From an uncultured Fulvivirga sp. (GTDB lineage: Bacteria; Bacteroidota; Bacteroidia; Cytophagales; Cyclobacteriaceae): 64,000 nucleotides of DNA. The notes under the pieces are model-generated. The model was given only the letters and a program-made list of their open reading frames with translations. It did no database searches and was not told the origin of the DNA. Made by a program: the position numbers and the translations under genes. Below, one piece after another: positions 39,727-48,360 of the stretch (positions are counted from its first letter, which is position 1; the number at the start of each line of letters is the position of its first letter). The stretch lies in contig CANMSE010000001.1 of the NCBI GenBank assembly GCA_947500555.1, positions 434,001 to 498,000 on the forward strand. Reading direction: 5' to 3'.

Positions 39727-39732
39727 TAGTAA

Positions 39733-40437
39733 TTAATACTTCATAAAACCTTTTAGCCATTCAACGTACCAGGTCTGTTGGCCCAGCCAATACACAAAAA
39801 AGGTAGGAATGTTGACTGCAATCCCTAATAAAATGGCTGGGTGTGTGATCCTTTTCATCCGCCAACCGATTAGTATTAGCGTGACTATGATCAGTACAGA
39901 ACAAATAGACAATGCTAGTAAGGCGTAAGGCCCATAAAAAGTGAACATAAGCCACTCAAGTCCGCGACCGAGGCCGGGCATCATGATATAAAAAACAGTA
40001 GAGATGAGCCATAAAGCATGATCATCCGTGCGCTTCCTGTGCACAATCGCCATGATAACAGCCACCGCAAAAGCTATCATCATAATTAATTCCACCAAGA
40101 CGATACCATAGAAAAAATCTGCGGTGAATGGTTCTCCAAATCCTCCGATATCAGCAAAATATACATCCTGCCATAGGAAAGATACCGCACTAAACACTGC
40201 TGCTCCTGCTACAAAAAAACCGATCATTCCCCAGGTACGATGTGCTTGAATGTTTCCATGAGTAGCTAGATAAGGCTGCATGATGAGTAGTACGTACCAC
40301 AGCATTGCACTGAAAGCATGAATATGGGTTGACCAATCCTCCTCCGACCAGGTCATCCAATAACTATCTATGAACCCACTCTGCATCAAGATAAAAGGGA
40401 TAATCATCCATAGATGTAGGTTTTTATATTTGCTCAT
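39733..40437 (-). CDS. Seven-helix membrane protein, distantly DUF2306-like
   Basis: 234 aa with seven hydrophobic segments. IHAFSAMLWYVLLIMQPYL and NIQAHRTWGMIGF echo the His-bearing segments of the DUF2306 protein encoded next to it, and HALWLISTVFYIMMPGLGRG a later one. I do not recognise a named family. It begins 9 bp after the PorP/SprF stop, so it is probably in the same transcript. Confidence 0.7.
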   Translation of the reverse strand: MSKYKNLHLWMIIPFILMQSGFIDSYWMTWSEEDWSTHIHAFSAMLWYVLLIMQPYLATHGNIQAHRTWGMIGFFVAGAAVFSAVSFLWQDVYFADIGGFGEPFTADFFYGIVLVELIMMIAFAVAVIMAIVHRKRTDDHALWLISTVFYIMMPGLGRGLEWLMFTFYGPYALLALSICSVLIIVTLILIGWRMKRITHPAILLGIAVNIPTFFVYWLGQQTWYVEWLKGFMKY

Positions 40438-40446
40438 CGCTACTCT

Positions 40447-41364
40447 TTAATAGTATCTCCGCGATACTGCCTGATTAGCAAATAGTTCTAAATCGATCCC
40501 CAGCGAAACTTCATGAGTGCTGAAGGTAGAAGCGGGAGCGTCATTAGAAGTCAATTCACCAGTATATCCGAGACGAAACCCATTATCAAGGTTAAGAAAG
40601 GCAGAAATTCCATAAGTATTAAAGTTTCTCGTAAATAGTCCTCCCCAAATAACATCCGCAAGCAAGACATTGATACCAAGATCCGCAGAAAGAGGAGAGC
40701 CTTCAGCCGATCGAAGTACAGTATAGGGCTTTAACTTGATAGTCTGGAAATTATCGATAATAAGTCCTCCTGTGAAGTAGTAATGCCTGTTGTATCGCTC
40801 ACCTGTATTTTCGCCTATATCTTCTGTGACTTTTAATAATCTTGGGATAGAAAAACCCAGGTAAAACTTTTCGGCACCAAGAAACAGTCCTGTTCCAAAA
40901 TTAACTTTCGTCAAGCCATCATTGGCATTTATAAAGTCTTCATCGGTCTGATCTTCCAAAGTCAGTCCACTAAAATCATATTGTAGGGAAAGCAAGCCTG
41001 TTTGAAGACCAAATGACAATGTTGTATTGTTTGCCACTTCCAACTCATAAGCGTAAGTCAGGTTGAAGTCAGTGTTTTTATTGATACCAATTTCATCATG
41101 AACCAGTGATAAACCCAGTCCAACTTTATTCTCAAACAAGGAACTGTTACCAGAAAATACAAAAGTAGTCGGAGCACCTTCTACGCCTCCCCATTGTGAT
41201 CTATACTGCAAATCAAAACTGGTGACATCATTAACTCCCGCATAGGCAGGATTGATTGGAAGTTGGTTAAACTGGTATTGACTTAACAACGGGTCTTGTT
41301 GAGCCATCAACAACCGAGTAGATAAACCTAGACAAAGTGTTAAAAATAGTATCTGTTCTTTCAT
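40447..41364 (-). CDS. PorP/SprF-family type IX secretion system outer-membrane protein
   Basis: 305 aa with a signal peptide ending near LLMAQ. The family opening QDPLLSQYQFNQLPINPAYAG is followed here in alternation by strands typical of a beta-barrel, for example GTGLFLGAEKFYLGFSIPRL. SprF-like proteins are needed for export or anchoring of adjacent type-B cargo such as SprB. Its neighbour upstream encodes a CHU_C-ending giant protein, so the two probably work together. An operator of the shared type lies 56 bp before the start. Confidence 0.92.
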   Translation of the reverse strand: MKEQILFLTLCLGLSTRLLMAQQDPLLSQYQFNQLPINPAYAGVNDVTSFDLQYRSQWGGVEGAPTTFVFSGNSSLFENKVGLGLSLVHDEIGINKNTDFNLTYAYELEVANNTTLSFGLQTGLLSLQYDFSGLTLEDQTDEDFINANDGLTKVNFGTGLFLGAEKFYLGFSIPRLLKVTEDIGENTGERYNRHYYFTGGLIIDNFQTIKLKPYTVLRSAEGSPLSADLGINVLLADVIWGGLFTRNFNTYGISAFLNLDNGFRLGYTGELTSNDAPASTFSTHEVSLGIDLELFANQAVSRRYY

Positions 41365-41382
41365 AGTGTTTTAAACTTTGGC

Positions 41383-41446
41383 CAATATCATGACTATATT
41401 TTCATTGTTTTGATAGGAATGTATCAATCCTTTGCTCTTTTGTAAC
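41383..41446 (-). promoter_or_regulatory. Operator/promoter A, before the PorP/SprF gene
   Basis: On the plus strand TGTATC (41420-41425) and TGTAAC (41441-41446) are direct repeats with a 21-bp period. On the transcribed minus strand the order is GTTACA-N15-GATACA, then 29 nt, then GATATTGG (41390-41383), a partial -7 box. The site lies in the 92-bp gap between the cargo gene and the PorP gene, 56 bp from the start codon. The same layout occurs at three other genes nearby. Confidence 0.6.
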
Positions 41447-41456
41447 ATCTTCCACG

Positions 41457-44400
41457 CTACCTCCTAAGCATTAAAAAACCTGTTTTTTGCTCACTTCCGG
41501 TATCTATCACATAGAAGTAAGTCCCTTCTATTAGGTTCTTATTCCCACCAACATTGGCCTGGCCTTCAAATCGAATGTTTTCATTATCATATCCAGAAAC
41601 CTCGTACACCTTTTTGCCCCACCGATTAAATATCTGAACCGAATTATTACTAAAGGATTCGATATTCTCAATTTTAAAAAAATCGTGTTTCCCGTTGCCA
41701 TTGGGGGCTAAAGCATTGAAAACGGTCAGGTTTGTTGTAGTTGGAATATTTGTGATTTCTGCTGATACCGGAAATAAGAAGGATCCTGCATCGGTTAGCA
41801 CATTAATATTAGAAGTGTAAAAGCCAGGTTGTAAAGCAGAGAATATTATATCAAATGTACTATTGCTGGTTGCAGGTACCTGTTCGGGTACATTGCTAAT
41901 GGAAAAGGCCTGATCTGTGGAAGTAATACTGTTGATGCTTAAAGTTTGAGTTCCGGTATTTTCGATCAAAAAACTTCGCGTTATAGACTGTTCAGCTGAG
42001 GTCTGCCCAAAATCTACCGAGGTTTGTTGTCCATTCATCAAAATAGTACTCTGTTGCGGATCAGTAATGACAAAGGAGGTTGAGGGAGAGTTTATCATTA
42101 AAGTAGCTACATTACTAATTACGGTTTCGCAGTTATTAGACACCATGCATGCATATGAACCGGCATCAGACTGGGAGAGGTTTGTTAGTTGAAGCGTTGC
42201 ACTTGTCGCATTGACAATGTCAATGGCGTCTTTTGCCCATTGATAAGTAAGTGAGGCCCCGCTTGCCACAACTGAAAAAGTGACATCCTCTCCCTCTAAG
42301 ACGGTCTGGCTTATAGGCTGTGTCTGAATGGTAGGTGCTGAACAAGGGGTTACGGTTAACGTTGCCGAACTACTAGTCACCGTTTCACAGCTATTGGACA
42401 CTAAACAAATATATGAACCGGCATCAGATTGAGTGAGGTTTGTCAGTTGAAGCGTTGCACTTGTAGCATTGGCAATGTCAATGGCGTCTTTTGTCCATTG
42501 ATAAGAAAGTGAGGCCCCACTTGCTACAACTGAAAGAGTAATGTTCTCTCCTTCAAGAGCGGTCTGGCTTATGGGCTGAGTTTGAATAATAGGTGCTGAG
42601 CAGGCTGCTAAAGTATTTTCAAACCAGATGACTTCGTCATCCATGTCAGAGAGCGTAACTATGTCTAAATCTCCGTCATTGTCCATATCACCGACTTCTA
42701 ACTGGATGGGGCCGTTTGCAGTAAGTCCAACAGTAACTGCAGGTGCGAAATCAGCTTCTGGCTCATTCAACCGGTTTTCGTACCATACAACCAGGTCGTC
42801 ATTTCTGCTAATGGCTACCAGATCAGGGTCACCGTCACCATCAAAATCTGCCGCTTTTGTAGCCCTCGGGTCTTGGTTCAAATTTCCAATTCCCTGTCTC
42901 GAGCCAATATCATTACTAGCTTCATTCAACCGATTTTCAAACCAGGCCAGTCCAACGAAGCGCTCCACTACTACAAAATCCAAGTCACCGTCTGAATCCA
43001 AATCAATTAAAATTTGATCATTGGTCCATACGGAATTCATTGTACTCGCGAGGATAAAATTCATCGCTCCATAATTAGTGTCTAGTATGGTTCCCGTGGA
43101 GCCCGCCCTAAACAGGTCTAAATCACCATCATTATCTGCATCTCCAACAGATATGGTGATACGATTAGTTTGGGCTGATTGAATACCCGTTGTTTGGTAT
43201 ATTCCACAATTATCTTGATTATTTAACCATGAATTTGCATTTATAAAATCTAAAAATCCATCATGGTCAAAATCTCTAACCAAGGTAGAAAACTGATTAA
43301 TGTCACTTTCAGAGAAATTCTGTGTGCCATCATTTAAATACAATTTAGTAGGATCTGAGCTACTAAAATCAACAATCATATCCATAAAGCCATCTTCATT
43401 AATATCTAGTGTGACGACATCAACAGGAATCGCGGAGGTGGGAATAACGTGATTCGTGAAAAGGCCTGTTCCGTTGTTTTCGAACCAAATTAAGTCATCA
43501 AGTGAACATGAAATTATATCAATATCGCCATCAGAATCCAAATCTGAAATAGCCATTCGGAAGACATCTGAAGGGTGCAGAAATACAGAATTAGACACAA
43601 AACTTGGCGTGCCTACCACTGACTGTCCAATAGTAAATTCAAATCCATATTTATTGGCTAAACTATGTCCTGATGTGCTGAGTAATAACTCATTTATTGA
43701 AACGTACACCTTTTCACCGGGTATGAAATCAGCATCCGGATCAAAAATTATGGTAGAAGAACCTGCTCCGCTAAACGTTCCCGTTATTTTTTGTCCGTAT
43801 TGGTTCGTGACAGAAAAATTGAAATTGTTAAGGGTGGAACCCTCTATGGATTCACTGAAGTTGACGGTAATGTTTGTATTTGCAGAAGCACTATTCACAG
43901 CATTGGTAGGGGAGGTATTGCTGATCTGCATGAAAAGGCTATTTTCTTGCCAGCTTAATTTATACAATCCCAGTGTGATGACATCCATATCACCGTCATT
44001 TTCAAGATCAGCAAAACTTACTGATCTCGTGTATGGATGTGACCCTTGAATAAGACCCTCACTCATCAGGTGTTGGGTGAAATTTTGTGTTCCATCATTC
44101 TCGAACCAAAAGCTTCCTGATAAAATATCGATATCCATATCTCCATCAAGGTCAGTAAGTTTGATATCTTCAAGAGGGTTAGTGGCAGTTACAGGAATGA
44201 GTTGTGCGGTAAAGTTTTCCGTACCATCGTTTTCATACCAGGAAATCAAAGCGGTACTATTATCCGTTGTGGCAATGATGATGTCAATATCTCCGTCCTG
44301 ATCAATGTCTCCATGATCGAACCTTTGCCTGTTGGTGGTGTTATCAATTATATGCTCTGTGAAGTTCTGACCACCATCGTTTTCCAACCATACTACTGCC

Positions 44401-45398
44401 CGCAAGTCTTCATAAAATGCGAGAATATCCATGGCCCCGTCACTATTTATGTCAGCAACCTTTAAAAATGAATTTGATCCACCATCGAACGAACTTGTTA
44501 TACTAATAGGAGCTGAAAAATTGCCTAAACCATCATTTGGAAACCACCGAAGCTGATCTGGAAGTAATGTAGCTGCCAAAAGGTCTATATCGCCATCACT
44601 GTCAATATCTCCTCCGGTGAGTGCCCATGGATCCCTGCTTGATATGAATCGTTCGGTGAATGGGAATGACCCTTCATTTTCGAACCAATTAAGTTCCGTG
44701 TCAAAAGCTCCGGTTGCCCCAAAGGCATCCATATCCCCATCACCATCAAGGTCATGGACCTCCACATTTCTAAAATTGGCTAAAACAGATCGACAAAAAT
44801 TTTGACTGCCATCGTTTTCATACAAGGCTGTAGTTTCAACAAAAGCGTCTGAACCGGTGATGATATCCAGATCACCGTCCCCATCAAAATCTATGGTTTT
44901 TACATCATCTGGCGATAATACGGTTGTACCAATGTTACGCTGGGCCAAGGCTAATGGAGACGAAGGTGGCACACCACTAATCACCGTAAAGGAATAAGTA
45001 TGGCCTCGGGCAAGCGGTTGTCCAACCTCACTAGTTATCGCGTTGGTCAAAGTAATGGAAATCATCTCTCCAAAACGGAAGTCTATGTCAGGGTCGAAAA
45101 TCAACGTATTGGTACCCCCACCGGATAAAGTTCCAGAGATGACGTTTGACATACTTCCTCTGACCATTACATTACTGTTCACTAAGGTGGTGGCTTCAAT
45201 ATTCTGGTCAAAGATGACTTGTATATTGGATCCAGCTGGTACATTGTAGTTATATGGCTGGGGGCTTACGCTTACAATGTTTATATTTTGACCTTGTGCC
45301 TGACTCGTGGATATAAATAAGACACATAGTGAAATAAAGACTCTGAAGTTTGATTCTATAGACAGTGAAGTGTAGTAAGCACTTAGGTTTTCTTTCAT
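41457..45398 (-). CDS. Giant FG-GAP/Ig surface protein with type-B (CHU_C) type IX sorting domain
   Basis: About 1313 aa. ATG 45398 is preferred to 45419 because the promoter box lies over the latter. Order: signal peptide; SbsA-type Ig (about 40-145); many FG-GAP/VCBS repeats with calcium motifs such as DFDGDGDLD; a second SbsA-type Ig; more FG-GAP repeats; two near-identical Ig domains of 86 aa; a choice-of-anchor-D-like domain; and a C-terminal CHU_C domain (LAPNGNGKHDFFKIEN, QIFNRWGKKVYEVSGYDN). It should be exported by the type IX system and shown on the surface, perhaps binding glycans or surfaces. The gene lies just after HTCS1. Confidence 0.92.
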   Translation of the reverse strand: MKENLSAYYTSLSIESNFRVFISLCVLFISTSQAQGQNINIVSVSPQPYNYNVPAGSNIQVIFDQNIEATTLVNSNVMVRGSMSNVISGTLSGGGTNTLIFDPDIDFRFGEMISITLTNAITSEVGQPLARGHTYSFTVISGVPPSSPLALAQRNIGTTVLSPDDVKTIDFDGDGDLDIITGSDAFVETTALYENDGSQNFCRSVLANFRNVEVHDLDGDGDMDAFGATGAFDTELNWFENEGSFPFTERFISSRDPWALTGGDIDSDGDIDLLAATLLPDQLRWFPNDGLGNFSAPISITSSFDGGSNSFLKVADINSDGAMDILAFYEDLRAVVWLENDGGQNFTEHIIDNTTNRQRFDHGDIDQDGDIDIIIATTDNSTALISWYENDGTENFTAQLIPVTATNPLEDIKLTDLDGDMDIDILSGSFWFENDGTQNFTQHLMSEGLIQGSHPYTRSVSFADLENDGDMDVITLGLYKLSWQENSLFMQISNTSPTNAVNSASANTNITVNFSESIEGSTLNNFNFSVTNQYGQKITGTFSGAGSSTIIFDPDADFIPGEKVYVSINELLLSTSGHSLANKYGFEFTIGQSVVGTPSFVSNSVFLHPSDVFRMAISDLDSDGDIDIISCSLDDLIWFENNGTGLFTNHVIPTSAIPVDVVTLDINEDGFMDMIVDFSSSDPTKLYLNDGTQNFSESDINQFSTLVRDFDHDGFLDFINANSWLNNQDNCGIYQTTGIQSAQTNRITISVGDADNDGDLDLFRAGSTGTILDTNYGAMNFILASTMNSVWTNDQILIDLDSDGDLDFVVVERFVGLAWFENRLNEASNDIGSRQGIGNLNQDPRATKAADFDGDGDPDLVAISRNDDLVVWYENRLNEPEADFAPAVTVGLTANGPIQLEVGDMDNDGDLDIVTLSDMDDEVIWFENTLAACSAPIIQTQPISQTALEGENITLSVVASGASLSYQWTKDAIDIANATSATLQLTNLTQSDAGSYICLVSNSCETVTSSSATLTVTPCSAPTIQTQPISQTVLEGEDVTFSVVASGASLTYQWAKDAIDIVNATSATLQLTNLSQSDAGSYACMVSNNCETVISNVATLMINSPSTSFVITDPQQSTILMNGQQTSVDFGQTSAEQSITRSFLIENTGTQTLSINSITSTDQAFSISNVPEQVPATSNSTFDIIFSALQPGFYTSNINVLTDAGSFLFPVSAEITNIPTTTNLTVFNALAPNGNGKHDFFKIENIESFSNNSVQIFNRWGKKVYEVSGYDNENIRFEGQANVGGNKNLIEGTYFYVIDTGSEQKTGFLMLRR
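42087..42602 (-). repeat. Tandem duplicate of a 258-bp Ig-domain unit
   Basis: Two adjacent copies, 42345-42602 and 42087-42344, encode 86-aa Ig domains that start CSAPIIQTQP and CSAPTIQTQP. DNA identity is visibly high (long exact runs around the ATLQLTNL codons), which points to a recent duplication inside the gene. Confidence 0.85.
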
Positions 45399-45416
45399 CT
45401 TTGAATAATTTGACCT

Positions 45417-45480
45417 CAAGATGGAAATACCCTGGTTATCTTACTTTTCAATATGTAACTTATTTGTTACTTCATGTAAC
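45417..45480 (-). promoter_or_regulatory. Operator/promoter B, before the FG-GAP cargo gene
   Basis: TGTAAC at 45454-45459 and 45475-45480 on the plus strand, 21-bp period, with a related TGTTAC between them. On the minus strand CCATCTTG (45424-45417) lies 29 nt further on as a degenerate -7 box. The proximal repeat is 56 bp from ATG 45398, the same as at operator A. The distal repeat ends 12 bp from the stop codon of HTCS1. Confidence 0.62.
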
Positions 45481-45491
45481 ACCTAATTTTG

Positions 45492-48305
45492 TTATACCTT
45501 GTTTTGAATGTAGTCAGATGGAGCTACTCCATATTCCTCTTTAAATGCGCGACTGAAGTAAGAGGGACTACTAAATCCGGTAGCATAAGCCACTTGTGAA
45601 ACGGATTCTCCTGATTGGAGTAGTTTTTCGGCCTTTGAAAGCCTGATATGGCGGATAAATGTACTGGAAGAATGACCCGTAAGTGCGGTTAATTTGCGAT
45701 GCAACTGCATACGGCTCATTCCAACTTCTTTGCTTAGCTCTTCCACGGTGAATTCTGAATTATCAATTTCTGCATTCACAATATCCAGTAACTTTTTGAT
45801 GAATATCTCATCTCTATCCGTGACTTCCATTTTGGAAGGTTCCAGAAGGAGTAATTTCGAATACTTTTCTTTGAGTAGAGTTCGTTGATCAAGTAGATTT
45901 GAAATTCTGACTAACAATTCTTCCGGATCGAAGGGTTTAGACAGGTAATCGTCCGCTCCTGTATACAACCCTTCTAATCTGCTGCTCTGGTCAGTTAACG
46001 CTGTTAACAAAACTATTGGTATGTGTTGTGTTTCAACAGACTGCTTCAGTTCATGACATACTTCAACACCGCCTTTACCTGGCATCATCACATCACTAAG
46101 CACCAGATCTGGGATTATCTCCTTTGCCTTAGCAAGCCCTTCAATCCCGTTACTACTTTCATGGACTTCAAAGTTATTTCTAAGAAGACCTTTGAGATAC
46201 GTCCTTAGATCATAATTATCCTCTATGATGAGCACAATTGGGCCGTTGGCACTAGCTGCTTCTTTATTTTCACCTTGTTCCGGAGACAACGTTGTTAGTT
46301 GATCTTCAATTAGGTCGCTAACGGATTGAATTTCACTTATAGTAGCCTGTCCTACAGGTATTTGAACTTTAAACGAAGTGCCTTCTTCTGAGCTTTGCAA
46401 ACTTATTTTACCACCGTGTATTTCAACCAACTGTTTTGTGAGAGCCAGGCCAATACCTGTACCCAGTTGGCCTTGAGCTGAGGATTGGTAAAATCGATCA
46501 AATACTTTTGATTGATCCCTCTCTGGTATTCCAGCTCCTGAGTCACTAATTATAATGCTCAGATTTTGATCAGCTATCATTACCTTAAATTCAATTCTCC
46601 CATGTTCCGGAGTAAATTTGAAAGCATTGGACAAAAGGTTGTTACATATTTTTTTAAGAACATCTTCATCCAATTTTATCTTACATTCCTGATCCGGAAT
46701 GATTGCTAAAAAATTGATTTTTCGGTGGACTGCTAGCGAATCAAAAGATGCTGTTACTATTCTTAAAAAACTAAAAACTTCAATTTCCCTTCTATCAATC
46801 TTAAGAGCCCCATGCTCGAGTTTGGAAATATCCAGCAACTGATTGATTAACGTGTAAAGATTCTCTGCATTTCGATACATTAATATATACAGCTCTCGAT
46901 CAGTGGATGTACTGGCAATTTTATCTTTTAGAGGCGCCATTATTAAGCTCAACGGAGTCCGGAATTCATGTGAAACGTTTGCAAAAAATTCTGACTTGAG
47001 ATGGTCAAGTTCCTCAAGTTTAGCATTTGCTCGCTGCTTGATTTTGTATTGATTGTAAGTGAGTCCTGCGAGCAATAAAACCAAAATAATCGCAACTATA
47101 AGATAATTTCTTTCACGAAGCCGATTGTCAATTTGAACTTGCTGAAGTTCATTTTCAGATTCTAATGCTGCAATATTTTTAGACTTTTGCTCATTTTGGT
47201 ATTTAGCTTCCAGATCATTAATGATGGTTGTAATTCGATCATTGTATAAACTATCCGACAAGGTTTTTGATAGAATGGCATTATAATATGCTGAGTCGAA
47301 CTTTCCGATTTCTTTAAAACTATGGGCTAGGAGCAGATGTGTTTTTTGTAGTACATCCAAATTATCTGCTGAAAGGGTGTCATTGATCAGACTCTGCGCC
47401 TTATTTATACTATTGATATAATCTCTTCTTTCAAAAGCATTTTTAGCTAACCCATACTTCAATGTTGTTATCAGGTCCGCATTATTCACCTCTTTTGCAA
47501 TTACCAAGGCAGTAGAATAATATTGATTGGCAAGATCATAACTAGCCATTTCAGAATGAAGGTTGGCCAAATTTCCTAGTAATCTGCCTTCGCCTAATCT
47601 GTCATTGGTTTCTTTTTTTAATTTAAGCGCCTCTTCTAGGATGTTAATAGCCTTGTCGAATTCTCCAATTTGACTATACATTTGACCAAGATTTACCATA
47701 CATGCAGATATTCCGGGTTTAAAATCTATCTCCGTTACAATTTGAAGAGCTTTTTCAAATTGTTCAATGGCCTTTAGGGGTTGCTTTTGAGTGTTGTAAA
47801 CAGACCCTAAATAATTGTATATCCTAGCCTCAGAATTTCTATCACTTATCTCCTGAGTCAGTTTGAGAGCCGTAATATACAGTTCAGTAGCAGCCTCCAA
47901 ATTAGATTGATCTTTTTGTAATAAAGCTTGCTGGATCTTAACCATACCCATATACTTCTTATCCTGAAGCTTTTCAAAAATTTCAAATGCCCCATTAAGT
48001 GTATGCTCGGCTTTTCTGAATTCACCGAGTTGTGTAAGCACTGACCCTTTTCGGAATTTCGCTCTACCTAATGTCCAGGTCAAATTTGTCTCTTCGGCCA
48101 GCAATTCCGCCTTGGTAGCATATTCCAAAGCTATCTGCGCATCTACTCTATGATATTCGTAGTATAGCGTAATATAGGCAATGGTTTTGGAACTATCATC
48201 AGCAGTCGTTTCAATGAAATTCAACAAGCTATCTACTCTTGATTGTGCATTAACCGGATAGCCAACTAAGACAAAGACAACAAGTGATAATACGAGCCTC
48301 ATCAT
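45492..48305 (-). CDS. Hybrid two-component regulator: TPR sensor - histidine kinase - receiver - AraC (HTCS1)
   Basis: 937 aa, a complete signalling chain in one protein. Signal peptide (1-20), periplasmic TPR array (about 25-390), one membrane helix (about 398-418), HisKA with H446 in SHEFRTP, HATPase (DSGAGIP, GTGIGLALTKQLVE), receiver with phospho-acceptor D738 in SDVMMPG, and a C-terminal AraC domain (MSRMQLHRKLTALTG, VAYATGFSSPSYFSRAFK). The DNA-binding part is nearly the same as in HTCS2. It lies between the two cargo genes and directly before operator B, so it probably controls them. Confidence 0.94.
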   Translation of the reverse strand: MMRLVLSLVVFVLVGYPVNAQSRVDSLLNFIETTADDSSKTIAYITLYYEYHRVDAQIALEYATKAELLAEETNLTWTLGRAKFRKGSVLTQLGEFRKAEHTLNGAFEIFEKLQDKKYMGMVKIQQALLQKDQSNLEAATELYITALKLTQEISDRNSEARIYNYLGSVYNTQKQPLKAIEQFEKALQIVTEIDFKPGISACMVNLGQMYSQIGEFDKAINILEEALKLKKETNDRLGEGRLLGNLANLHSEMASYDLANQYYSTALVIAKEVNNADLITTLKYGLAKNAFERRDYINSINKAQSLINDTLSADNLDVLQKTHLLLAHSFKEIGKFDSAYYNAILSKTLSDSLYNDRITTIINDLEAKYQNEQKSKNIAALESENELQQVQIDNRLRERNYLIVAIILVLLLAGLTYNQYKIKQRANAKLEELDHLKSEFFANVSHEFRTPLSLIMAPLKDKIASTSTDRELYILMYRNAENLYTLINQLLDISKLEHGALKIDRREIEVFSFLRIVTASFDSLAVHRKINFLAIIPDQECKIKLDEDVLKKICNNLLSNAFKFTPEHGRIEFKVMIADQNLSIIISDSGAGIPERDQSKVFDRFYQSSAQGQLGTGIGLALTKQLVEIHGGKISLQSSEEGTSFKVQIPVGQATISEIQSVSDLIEDQLTTLSPEQGENKEAASANGPIVLIIEDNYDLRTYLKGLLRNNFEVHESSNGIEGLAKAKEIIPDLVLSDVMMPGKGGVEVCHELKQSVETQHIPIVLLTALTDQSSRLEGLYTGADDYLSKPFDPEELLVRISNLLDQRTLLKEKYSKLLLLEPSKMEVTDRDEIFIKKLLDIVNAEIDNSEFTVEELSKEVGMSRMQLHRKLTALTGHSSSTFIRHIRLSKAEKLLQSGESVSQVAYATGFSSPSYFSRAFKEEYGVAPSDYIQNKV

Positions 48306-48360
48306 ACTTCAAGTTACCAATTAACTTTCTAAAGTGATAATGCGATTTGAGCTCGTTTTC

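Noticed and set aside
43456..44049. A 197-codon open frame on the + strand opposite the FG-GAP protein
   Set aside because: Antisense to Asp/Gly-rich FG-GAP repeats whose codons (GAT, GGA) rarely produce stops on the other strand. Its Ser/Ile/Pro-rich product follows the repeats and has no start context.
42590..45350. CRISPR-like or satellite repeats
   Set aside because: The repeats are protein-coding FG-GAP units of uneven length and sequence, with no constant repeat-spacer pattern.
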